A stretch of 20,935 nt of DNA from Hypsibius dujardini (lineage: Eukaryota; Tardigrada; Eutardigrada; Parachela; Hypsibiidae): positions 1 to 20,935 of the forward strand of contig LRSR01013348.1 of the NCBI GenBank assembly GCA_001579985.1. Reading direction: 5' to 3'. Both the position numbers and the translations under genes were made by a program. Within the stretch, counting starts at the first letter, position 1; every line of letters starts with the position of its first letter. Below, piece by piece: positions 7,962-15,977 of the stretch. The notes beneath the pieces were generated by a model that did no database searches, was not told the DNA's origin, and saw only the letters and a list, made by a program, of their open reading frames with translations.

Positions 7962-10900
7962 GTAAGATGAAATAGACAGACCTGCTCATGTTCCTAGCCT
8001 CATGGTCCGATACATGCTACATACAATTACATTGATCGAGCAAATTCCGGTACATTTTTTTTCCACTTTCGATTTTATTAATTGATTCCTTTTGAGTTAA
8101 GCTTAGCTTCGGAGGCACTGTCGTAAAAAGTAACAAACAAAATTCTAGCGCTTGGATTTCATAATGAACAAAAATTTCATCCATCCCACGAAAAAAAGAA
8201 TGAATACCCAAAACCGTTTCTCGTTGAATTCGCTCTTGTAAAAATTCCAGTTATCTACTTTCTTCGGTCTACTCCTGCATTTTACCGGTGACACAGCCAA
8301 GCAGCGTTTTCATCTCCGTTAATTGTTTTATCTTATTCGTTTGATGGTTAGGTGGTCCGTTCTTCCGAATTACATTATCACGGCGTGGAGTGGCGATGGC
8401 GATTTTGATCGAGCCTGGGAAGGTCACCCTGATTGGAAGGTTACGACGGGAATGAGTTTTTGGTTTCAGTCAAGCTCCGTCTGGATCTCGGACAGGTACA
8501 ATAATAACGACTGATGGTGAGGTTTCTTGGCGAACTCCCTAGTACACATCTGGTGTACGAAAAGTTTTTTTTCACCTTAAATTTATACGTAGAAACAGCG
8601 GCTTATATCATTCATTATATGTACGGCCACCAAAAAGCGTACGCCGTACATATTATGTACGACCACCAAAAAATGTACGCCGTACCAGGCCATATTATGT
8701 AGGATCGCATTTATTTTAATCCGTGTGTGCAGTTTTCAGCCCATGTAAACATTACGCAGGAAAAATATCGCGTCTGACAAAAATCCTTTGAGAAATCTTA
8801 TCTAGTTCGTAAAGCGTATTTTGTAAGACCATACGAATATGCTCAGGTCTTAATAATTTTGTAGGGCTGGATGGGCGGAAAAGTTCTAGGTCAATGCTAT
8901 TATCTCTCTGTAGACTTCTATCATACGATTTATGAAACTATTACCTGTGTTTGTTTGAAAACAATTGTGGAAATTGTTTTCAAACACTTCGTTCAGCTGG
9001 GCTCAGCATCAAATCGAGCGAACCTTCTAACTACTGACACTTGACAAACCGAGATATAATAGCGCCTGAATATTGTTCCAGTCTTCCCACAGCCGTGAAA
9101 CGTGAAAGCATTAGTTTCGCAATTCTTCGCAAAAATGCTAAAACTGTTTTAGAACTATTTTTGGACACATATTTCGCCGTGTTTTTAAATAATTAGAAAT
9201 CCCACCACTGCGTCCCACAAGATGCCAAACCCTGGGCACCCTGCACAGACTTTTATTCTGTCATTTATTTCTAAAAACGTATAGTCTGCTCGGGTTTCGA
9301 ATAAGAATGAATGAGGCGTATAAATTTTGAAAGCTCAAACATATCGCTTCACATAAATTTAGACGGATAAAAAGAGTGGTCACACGCCCTAGGAACGATC
9401 TCACAAATTATGTGCGGAATGGCGTATAATTTGTGTGAAAATTTGTCTTTTCGTATGACTTTTTGTACTTAATTTTTTCCTGTGTACTAGGGACTAAGCC
9501 GATGACATCGGGATTGGCCTAAAACCGGTTTTTACATCGATTCGTTTTCCATTGAATCGGTAGAAAAAAAAGTTTTGAATGGCTATAAAAACCGTGCTTC
9601 ACTTCCAGTAATTTCGAAAGCGGTGATTTTACCGATTTCGTTTAGATTAATGGTTTTTCTCTTCATTATTGCACACAGCACTCTGGTGATCTTCTCCGTG
9701 GAACGACTGCTCTGTACGGTGAATCCCCTCCGCTTCCTCAACCTTTTCACCGTCCGGCGGACTCTCCTCACCGAATCCGGCCTCGTGATCTTCTCGCTAC
9801 TCGCCAATTCAATAAGCCTCGTAATTTCGTATCGCGAACCCTTGACCGTGTTGATTTCTGACTGGTTCAGTGCGATATCTAAAATAGACGTAAGACTTTA
9901 TTACAATTCAATTTGCCCTGTCCTTCGGGCGAATCATTTTTTCTTCTTACGCTAGAGACGCGATTGATGTGTCTTTATCTCTAGAGTATACGTTGCGTCT
10001 GCACCTGGCTGATTCTCATAGTGACTAACATCACCCTGCTAAGGTTGACTGACGGCTCGTCGGGAAGCCGGTCCAGCTCTGTGCTCTTGCTCTGCTCCGC
10101 CCTGATTTACTCCGCCACCCAATTCCCTTCCATGGTCTTCCTCGTACTGGAGGAGATCGGACGTAGGTTTACCAGCAAATTCCGTGACATGCGTCCAGGA
10201 GCTAGATCATTTAGGGTCCTTACCCGTCGGAACCAGGACCCCTTATGGTGGGCAGAGGGGGNNNNNNNNNNNNNNNNNNNNNNNNNNNNTAATTCGGCCT
10301 ATCGTTTCGACGGTTTTGAAACTTGTGGGTGGATGTGGGGGGGGGAGTCAGGGGGTTTGATTTCCAAGGGCGCCGGGGATTTAAAAACGCTTTCAAAAGC
10401 TTCTGGTTTGCTATGTAATCGGAGGCTTATTGGGGTCCAACATCAACCGGTAAAGTAACTGCAAACGAGAGGATTTTTTGGAAAAACTATGTGTTAAAAA
10501 CGTTTGACATCCCGGGTTCTTGGAAATCAGACCGTCGCACCCATCCCCCCCCAAGTCTTAGCATTACCCGGAAAGATAGGCAACTGTGAAAGAAAACACA
10601 TTCTGCAACTTTGACCTCGCCCTGTCCCTAGCATGAGGAGTCCTGGCTCCCACGCATTAGGAGGCTAAACGACCCATTGTGACCTTCAACTGTACAGGCT
10701 TTGAATTTTTTTGCGACGAGAAAACAATACGGATTCGAAAAAAATTCTTCCGCATTTTATCGAGTTAGGTCAACATCGGAAAATAGAAAAGGGGAGGGGA
10801 CTTGTAACTTAAGCCCTTTTGCAGAAGCCTTAACGATCCCCTGCTTCCATCAACTGTACAGGGAGCTGTTCATTGGATGTTGATTTTTTCTTATTCTTGT

Positions 10901-11123
10901 AGTGCCACCGTTGTGTTGGATCCAGTTAAGCAGGAGGACCATGGCGCTGTGCAGTGTATTCATCGAAAATTTATCCCTTTTGGGTTACAGCATCGACTTC
11001 TACGTCTTCTACATCTCCTCCATGAGTTTCCGACGACAGGTGAATTCACTGTTCGCTCAATCAGTTCGGGGTGTAACTGGTCCGGTCTCACACTCCTGCA
11101 ACACCCTCACCACCTCGCTCTAG
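7693..11123 (+). CDS. Divergent class A-like GPCR, tandem copy B (complete, 340 aa)
   Basis: Five exons (7693-7961, 8352-8495, 9679-9889, 9985-10162, 10903-11123) join to an open frame of 340 codons plus stop. All introns are GT-AG, phases 2, 2, 0, 1. The start ATG at 7693 gives an extracellular N-terminus with NAS and NET glycosylation sites (N12, N16) and Cys23. TM segments are at about 41-66, 76-101, 124-148, 166-188, 209-229, 240-264 and 281-305. Class A landmarks are altered: TM1 GTIGS (no Asn), TM2 LAVMSVSS (no Asp), no Cys at the TM3 top, E146-R147-L148 for DRY, D299-F300 for NP of NPxxY. The third cytoplasmic loop is about 20 residues shorter than in copies A and C. A plasma-membrane receptor for an unknown, possibly peptide, ligand is inferred. 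A flatworm-specific orphan family would be the first comparison. Confidence 0.9.
7962..8351 (+). other. Intron 1 of receptor copy B
   Basis: 390 bp, GTAAGA to GGTTAG. Nothing coding or repetitive is recognised inside. Confidence 0.8.
8352..8495 (+). CDS. Receptor copy B, exon 2 (TM2 end to TM3)
   Basis: 144 bp, the same length as in copy C. The acceptor is GGTTAG and the donor is GTACAA at 8496. It encodes WSVLPNYIITAW, then an acidic loop and FWFQSSSVWISD. Confidence 0.85.
8619..8690 (+). repeat. 36-bp tandem duplication with internal hairpins
   Basis: Two units start GTACGGCCACC at 8621 and GTACGACCACC at 8657 and differ at few positions. The first unit is bounded by GTACGGC and GCCGTAC, so it can fold back. 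Confidence 0.85.
8952..8986. repeat. Perfect 15-bp hairpin
   Basis: TGTTTGAAAACAATT at 8952-8966 pairs exactly with AATTGTTTTCAAACA at 8972-8986 around a 5-base loop. Confidence 0.9.
9679..9889 (+). CDS. Receptor copy B, exon 3 (TM3 end, TM4)
   Basis: 211 bp. The acceptor is CACACAG and the donor is GTAAGA at 9890. It encodes TLVIFSVERLLCTVNPLR and ends in phase 0 after SKID. Confidence 0.85.
9985..10162 (+). CDS. Receptor copy B, exon 4 (TM5, short loop 3, TM6)
   Basis: 178 bp against 241 and 232 in the paralogs; the missing codons all fall in the third cytoplasmic loop. The acceptor is ATCTCTAG and the donor is GTAGGT at 10163. The preceding intron is 95 bp. Confidence 0.85.
10209..10670. 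mobile_element. Foldback element spanning the assembly gap
   Basis: The left end at 10209-10253 (core CGGAACCAGGACCCCTTATG) is matched in inverse by 10626-10670 (core CATGAGGAGTCCTGGCTCCC) with scattered mismatches over about 45 bp. The same end occurs alone at 4529. The gap of 28 N lies just inside the left end. No coding region and no clear target duplication are visible. Confidence 0.55.
10262..10289. other. Assembly gap (28 N)
   Basis: A run of unknown bases next to the repeat end and a G-run, probably an assembly or sequencing failure at the repeat. Another single N is at 7442. Confidence 0.99.
10903..11123 (+). CDS. Receptor copy B, exon 5 (TM7, C-tail)
   Basis: The acceptor is TTCTTGTAG and the stop TAG is at 11121-11123. 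It encodes PPLCWIQLSRR, TM7 with GYSIDFYVFY, then MSFRRQ and a short tail. Confidence 0.85.
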
Positions 11124-11799
11124 TGGGAGGTACCTTGTCCCGGGGAGCAGGAATTTATTCTTAAAGATTCCCGCATGACAAAAAGTTCAGGGACGCCAGG
11201 GGCCATCTAAAATTTACCGGTTCCTTTAAGAGAAAATGGCGGCCAGATCTTCAGATTCCCAGTTCCTACACAGAGACACTGGAGGACTAATTCTTCGAGG
11301 TTCCCAGAAAATTTGACTGCCTTCTTAGCTGAAACTCGATGACGTTGACTCGCTTATCATGAGGACCTACATATTTTGTAAGGACCTGCACTGCACCGTC
11401 CGGAGCCTGAACTTTAAGACGGGATGACGCATCTACCAATATTGATCTAAGGTGATAACTTACACAAATGTTGATATCGAATAATGATGTGCACATCCCG
11501 CGGAATCAGCATCTTGCCGTCTCGTTCTACAAGGAAATCGCCGTCGATCAGGGCAGTAGACACTATTGCTTTGCAAATAGCTTCACTTTTTTATCGAACC
11601 GCAAGTGACGAACAACGGAGCGGAAGATTTAGCAAGTCTGCAAGTCGTGTCACCTGCTCTGCCGTACCAGCAAAAAAACAGATCTCCTTCAGGCTGCCTG
11701 CTACACCTTAGAATCCTTTACTACTCTTTTGCATTACACCAAATTTCATTCCAACCGAATTACCTATCATCATACCCGCATCTGTCGGTGGGTAATTTC
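11124..11799. other. Spacer between receptor copies B and C
   Basis: About 680 bp, holding the 3' UTR of copy B and the promoter or 5' UTR of copy C. No AATAAA is seen close after the copy B stop and no core promoter motif is convincing. The frame of copy C exon 1 stays open upstream to 11605, but the paralog alignment argues against an earlier start. Confidence 0.5.
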
Positions 11800-13800
11800 A
11801 TGAGACTGTTCATGCAAAAAATGACGAATACTAGTTGGGACATATTAAGCCTGGCCCTCTTCAGTCCAAATGAGAGCTCCACGTTGAATGCGGGGAATCT
11901 TTCAGGGTCTGCGGGTGAGGACCCTTGGAGTTGTAATTGGCCGGAAGAAGCGCCCTTTGTAACAAGTCTCGAGCAGTTCCCTGCACTGTGGACGACAATT
12001 ATTGTTCGGCCTGTTCTGCTCGTCCTGGGAACAATCGGAAGCCTCCTCATATTGTGCGTCCAAATTCGGGAGAAGAAGAAATCGACCACAAACCTCTACC
12101 TGGCTGTAATGGCTCTCTCCAGTCTTTTCATTTTGTAAGATCACCGGTCACACCTCGCGAAAAACGTTTCCCATGTCAAGTACCTCCCAGGAGACTGATA
12201 AAGATTCAAAGTTCCTGAATTAATAGCGTTCTTTTCAAAAATTCCCCGACTTTGTAACTTTGCAGAATTACGAATGTGTTATCTGGCAAAAATGCGAAAT
12301 CCTGACAGAACCCGAATGAGCGCAGGAAACGTGAATCCTTTTATTGTTTCTGCCTCCGAAGTAATTTGTTTTACTTCCTGCTGAAATACTTCCGTATAAT
12401 AAACTATTTTTCACGATTTGAAGTTTCTGCCATAGAACTCGTTGGAACTCATACCAAATGTTTTTCAGTAGCTGCAGTAACATCGAGAACCTTTCTTTTT
12501 GAATCAGGTGGTCGGCCTTGCCCAACTACATCCTACAGGTCTGGTCCCGCAACGCCTCCACAGCAAGTGCCTGGAAATCCCGTCCGGATTGGGATCAGTT
12601 CCACGGTCTACTCTCGTGGTTGCAGTATAGTGCTGTGTGGATCTCTGATAGGTATGGGAATGCGGTCAAACTATCTTTATCTTCCCTTTATATGATTTTT
12701 TAACAAAAATACATTTTATGTACATACCGATATCTATTTACCGGAACGCAGTACGTTGCTGGTCTTCTCCTTGGAACGCCTCCTCTGCACGTGGAATCCG
12801 CTGCGTTACCTTCATTTTTTCACCGTCAAACGGGCTCTCTACATCGTATTCGCCATTATCGTTCTGTCGGCCCTTTTGAACTCCGTCATCATTGTCTACT
12901 TCTATTATCATTCCCGCAACAAGTGGGCGCCATCACTGGTGATCGAGTGGCAGTCCGCAATGTCCAAAATAGATGTACGTTCTCTGTTAAACCGACACGC
13001 CATGCACCCGCACTCACGTGTATCTAACTAGAGATGGCAAAACTAAACTAAAAACTAAAAAACATTAAACTAGAACTAAGCTAAAACTTTTAGTTACTAA
13101 TTTTTGGGCTTTAATTTTTAGTCAACCAAAAACACTGAGAGGTTAGTTCCACAAAATTGTGACTGCGAAAAACTAACAAAACACAAAAGAGTTGTCGCTT
13201 ATTTCAACTAAAATTATACTGAAAGTGTTATTTACTGAAAGAATTTTTTTTTCTCAGTGCATTCGATGCCTTATAACTTGGCTGATTTTAATCGTGACGA
13301 ACGCAACCCTCGTCAGATTGTTGGCTCAGCAGTCACAGGCCAGAAAGAGTATAGTCGCTGCAGTCACCGGATTATCAAGCTGGGTATTTAGCAACCGCAC
13401 CAGCTCCATCTTCCTGGTCTGCGCCACAGTCATCTATTCAGTCACCCAGTTTCCGTTTATGATCTACACGCTATTGGTGGTGTTAGGAGGTAACGGCTGC
13501 AAAATTGTTTTTTTTGTAATACGAATGACGACCGAGTCATCTTACCTCGGTTTTACGTTCCCTATAGGACCACCACACTGCTGGTTTAAGCTTCCCGCAC
13601 AGGATATTGCACTCTGTTTAATATTTGGCGGGAATTTGTCGGTCTTGGGCTACTCAATTGATTTCTTTATCTTCTACCTTTCATCCGCCGGGTTTCGACG
13701 GCAGATCCGGTCACTTTTTGGGAGAACTTGTCGGCGTTCCACGAAACACCTCACGCTGCACTCGAGCGAGAGCTGCATCAGCATTGGCACCACTCTGTGA
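11800..13800 (+). CDS. Divergent class A-like GPCR, tandem copy C (complete, 381 aa)
   Basis: Exons are 11821 (or 11800)-12134, 12508-12651, 12752-12974, 13258-13489 and 13568-13800; joined they give an open frame of 381 codons plus stop. The ATG at 11821 aligns with the start of copy B; ATGs at 11800 and 11812 would add 7 or 4 residues. The N-terminus has three glycosylation sites (N3, N17, N26) and the conserved SCNWPEEA block with Cys38. Landmarks are altered as in copy B: GTIGS in TM1, LAVMALSS in TM2, no Cys at the TM3 top, E161-R162-L163 for DRY, IDFFIFY in TM7. The TM7-proximal Cys of PPHCW is kept. Intron 4 (13490-13567) is 78 bp, a multiple of three, and has no in-frame stop. A poly(A) signal follows at 13885. 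Ligand unknown. Confidence 0.9.
11821..12134 (+). CDS. Receptor copy C, exon 1 (N-terminus, TM1, TM2 start)
   Basis: The donor is GTAAGA at 12135 and the exon ends in phase 2 inside a Leu codon. The intracellular loop reads REKKKSTTNLYL, close to copy B. Confidence 0.85.
12135..12507 (+). other. Intron 1 of receptor copy C
   Basis: 373 bp, GTAAGA to AATCAG, at the same site and phase as in copy B. Nothing else is recognised. Confidence 0.8.
12508..12651 (+). CDS. Receptor copy C, exon 2 (TM2 end to TM3)
   Basis: 144 bp. The donor is GTATGG at 12652. It encodes WSALPNYILQVWSRNAS, a loop, and WLQYSAVWISD. An NAS sequon lies in the first extracellular loop. Confidence 0.85.
12752..12974 (+). 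CDS. Receptor copy C, exon 3 (TM3 end, TM4)
   Basis: 223 bp; the acceptor is AACGCAG and the donor is GTACGT at 12975. It encodes TLLVFSLERLLCTWNPLR. The second extracellular loop is four residues longer than in the paralogs. The preceding intron is 100 bp. Confidence 0.85.
13029..13190 (+). repeat. Partial hAT-like repeat in intron 3 of receptor copy C
   Basis: It starts TAGAGATGGCAAAACTAAAC, sharing TAG-R-GATGGCA with the ends of the element at 5148. As there, the next region is built of short AT-rich repeats (here AAACTA-type). No matching right end is seen before the exon at 13258, so the right boundary is approximate. Confidence 0.45.
13258..13489 (+). CDS. Receptor copy C, exon 4 (TM5, loop 3, TM6)
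   Basis: 232 bp. The acceptor is a T-run then CTCAG (ending 13257) and the donor is GTAACG at 13490. It encodes CIRCLITWLILIVTNATL, a loop with QQSQARKS, and TM6 VIYSVTQFPFMIY. Confidence 0.85.
13568..13800 (+). CDS. Receptor copy C, exon 5 (TM7, C-tail)
   Basis: The acceptor is CCCTATAG and the stop TGA is at 13798-13800. It encodes GPPHCWFKLPAQD, TM7 LGYSIDFFIFYLSS, then GFRRQIRSLFG and a Ser/Thr/His-rich tail. Confidence 0.85.
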
Positions 13801-13884
13801 GACATGGTTATCTGCGAGCAATCATGCGGAAAACCATTTGAATCTTTCATTTTCCAAGGAACTTTTTATTTTTTTAGTACCGTA

Positions 13885-13890
13885 AATAAA
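13885..13890 (+). terminator. Poly(A) signal AATAAA for receptor copy C
   Basis: A canonical AATAAA 85 bp after the stop codon. No comparable signal is close behind copies A or B. Confidence 0.6.
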
Positions 13891-14524
13891 ACTATATGTA
13901 CGCATGCATATATCGTAATTGTGGTAGTCGCTGCGCGCTGGAGACGTGAAGCACTGCGCGCAGGGGTCAAAGAATTCAATTTCTTCCTTTGGTATGAAAA
14001 TATCGGAATACAGACACTGTCTTCCTTTCATTCAGGAAAGAACGGTGCCTGGGCGCCAGTTAAAATCATTCAGGCATCAAGAATTAATTATGTATACAAA
14101 AAAAAGGTTAGGGTGGGTGGGAGATTAAAAATCGGAAAAAATACGCAGAGAGCTCATCACTCTTAAGCAAGGGAACGAACAAAAATGAAAAGTGAAACTG
14201 TAGTAGCTGCAGCCGTTAAACGCAGCGAATGCCGCTAGAGTCGGTCGGTTAGGTTTCCCGGTCTGCTGGGCAGGTGTTGGAAAAGAGACGACTGCAGTAT
14301 ATGGTCCGGCTGTCCGCCGGTGTGGCGTACTTTTTCGATTATACGCAGATTACTCGGTGAGTAATCTTTCCCATTTCGCAACTAAATATAAGTGTAATAA
14401 AAATTAAACTGGTTAAAATAACAAGTAGCGAATTATTACACAATACGAATAAGCAGAGACTACAGATACAATGTAATTCATCCCCACCGGCAGAGTTGGA
14501 ATACAGAGCGAAAACCCAGGCATT
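13891..14524. other. Spacer between convergent receptor copy C and the KH gene
   Basis: About 630 bp with no recognised feature; the open frames here are unremarkable. The two neighbouring genes point towards each other. Confidence 0.5.
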
Positions 14525-14686
14525 TTAAAAAGTGCGCATGACCATTGTACACGCGCCACGACAAATATGGACACTCTCTCTTCGCGAGGAAGACGGCATT
14601 GGCGCACGGCAGGCAGAGCAAGATGTGTCCGCACGGAACGAATGACGCTGTTCAAGGACTTGATAAGCATATAGTACACTCAATAC
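14525..14686 (-). pseudogene. Decayed RING-finger exon, MEX-3 type
   Basis: On the minus strand an acceptor (TTGCAAATTGCAG) ends at 14687. Then follow CTIC, VPCGHILLCLPCA and ECP, the C-x2-C, PCGH, C-x2-C and CP order of a C3HC4 RING. The spacing between the second Cys and VPCGH equals that in MEX-3 family RINGs as I know them. Two lesions are present: an in-frame TGA at 14652-14654, and an apparent one-base shift near 14564-14567, where CP-x-C continues in another frame (CRGACTMVMRTF then stop at 14525). The second frame fits the family's C-terminal end, which also stops just after this motif. It is probably the remnant of the E3-ligase domain of the adjacent KH gene. Sequencing error could explain one lesion, less easily both. 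Confidence 0.6.
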
Positions 14687-14779
14687 CTGCAATTTGCAAC
14701 AGGAGTTAGTCATAAGCAGTTATGTCATGGTGTAAAATCTTAAGCTACGACCCAAATGACTTTACACAACACTAGCCGG

Positions 14780-15905
14780 TCAGAGTCCCATGGGGGTGTT
14801 GGCTCCTGCCGCGGATCTGTAAACCGTGGTTGGGAAGGTTTGAGGACCAATCGCAGTCCTAGAAGTAGTGGTTTGTCGCGCCGCTGGTCTTGGCTTGGGT
14901 CCGAAAATGCGAGCATTCATTGGAAGGCCGCCGGCAGAACATCCAATTGCCGCAAGGATTCGTTCTTCTGTGTGAAGGACATCCTCGCGAGATCCCTCCA
15001 ATTCGAGCTGCCTGCCCAACAGTCCGCGATTTCGTGGAAGGATCGACACATTACACTCCTTTCTGATAGTGTTCATCAGCGAATAACCTTTTTCGGTGAA
15101 CTTGGTCAAATCGCAGGGCGACAAGTTCACAACGATGTTGAGTCTGTTGGGGGACAGAATAACATCCCTCCCAGTTTCCAGAGCCTTCTGAAGAGTACCG
15201 AGCAAATGGTACGTGATGGTAGAATGTCCACATGTCTCCGTTGCCCGTTCCGTATCTCGTCGTGCTGATTCTTCTGCCTGACGGATCGCTTCCAGACGAA
15301 CTGCCTCTTTTGCCCGTACCATCTCCTCGCAAGCAGCTTCATTTGCCTGACGGACTGTTTCGAGGCAGGCTGCTCGTTCCTTCTCCTTCTGAGCGGCTTC
15401 ATCGGCCTGACGGATCGTTTCCAGACGGACCGCCTCTGCTGCCTGTGCCAACAGCTGCCGAGCTACATCTTCCGCCTGACGGAGTGTTTCGAGGCAAGCT
15501 GCTCGTTCCTGCTCCTTCTGAGCAGCTTCATCGGCCTGACGAATCATTTCAAGACGAACTGCCTCTGCTGTCCGTACTATCTCCTGACGAGCGGCTTCTT
15601 CTGCCTGGCTGGCAAACTTTGTCAGCAAGTGGTTGAGGATATCCTGGGCCTGCCGAACAGCCTTGATGTCACCCATGAGGCAAAACAATCGGGCAGAGCT
15701 GTCTGCCAGTGCTTTACGTCCTTCTGGCCGTATTGTAACACCCGAAGCCTTGCGGATAGTGTTCAGCACCTCCTCTCCGTTCTGAATGAAGTTGGCGAAA
15801 CGGATTGTTGGTACGCGCACAAATTTGATGGCGCGATGATCTCCTCCGGTCCCGCTTGTTAACTCACATTTAATGCGGCGCATCTTATTGATACGTAGAA
15901 CCCGA
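14780..15905 (-). CDS. KH-like / coiled-coil / KH-like protein (MEX-3-like main exon)
   Basis: One long exon, acceptor CCCCTTGCAG ending at 15906, stop TGA at 14780-14782. Numbering from the Met at 15883 (367 aa): KH-like domain A at 18-87, coiled coil 90-215, KH-like domain B 240-313, Ser/Thr/Pro-rich tail 314-367. Both KH-like units share F-x3-G-x4-N-T-I-R-K-x3-V-x-I and end in the usual strand-Gly-x-E/K-x-V helix (LELEGSREDV in B). The GxxG loop that grips nucleic acid is degenerate (NGEE, KGYS), so RNA binding is not assured. The coiled coil is 2.5 exact 43-residue repeats of EAVRLExIRQADEAAQKE type. The RING relic downstream suggests a MEX-3/RKHD relative (KH domains plus C-terminal RING, post-transcriptional regulators), but a coiled coil between KH units is not the standard layout. 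If splicing to the RING exon exists, its donor is unclear. Confidence 0.75.
15241..15565 (-). repeat. 129-bp (43-residue) coding tandem repeat
   Basis: EAVRLE recurs at residues 107, 150 and 193, exactly 43 apart, with near-identical intervening sequence. The third unit is partial. Each unit contains two related halves (RLExIRQA and CLExxRQA), pointing to an older ~21-residue unit. Composition is Ala, Glu, Arg and Gln, as in a long charged coiled coil. Confidence 0.9.
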
Positions 15906-15977
15906 CTGCAAGGGGATGGAAAACAGTGCTCAGTAATAAAATAGCAAGAAGTCCTATCAACCATCTGACATCCATAC
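15906..15977 (-). other. Probable 72-bp intron of the KH gene, open and in frame
   Basis: The donor is GTATGG (15977 leftward) and the acceptor is TTTTCCATCCCCTTGCAG (ending 15906). The site is phase 2 on both sides. The length is a multiple of three and no stop occurs in the coding frame, so the main open frame runs through it to 15991. Confidence 0.55.

Larger units (their letters stand above)
8496..9678 (+). other. Intron 2 of receptor copy B, with short palindromes
   Basis: 1183 bp. It holds a 36-bp tandem duplication (8619-8690), a perfect 15-bp hairpin (8952-8986) and a 10-bp hairpin (9402-9411 with 9426-9435). No coding content is recognised. Confidence 0.7.
10163..10902 (+). other. 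Intron 4 of receptor copy B, with element and assembly gap
   Basis: 740 bp as assembled. It contains the foldback element at 10209-10670 and 28 N at 10262-10289, so the true length may differ. Confidence 0.8.

Noticed and set aside
11605-11820. N-terminal extension of receptor copy C upstream of 11800
   Set aside because: The open frame is longer, but the paralog starts at the position matching 11821 and the extra residues resemble neither a signal peptide nor the paralogs.
14756-15636. Plus-strand open frames of 134-170 codons opposite the KH gene
   Set aside because: They mirror the repetitive minus-strand coding sequence and show no domain of their own.
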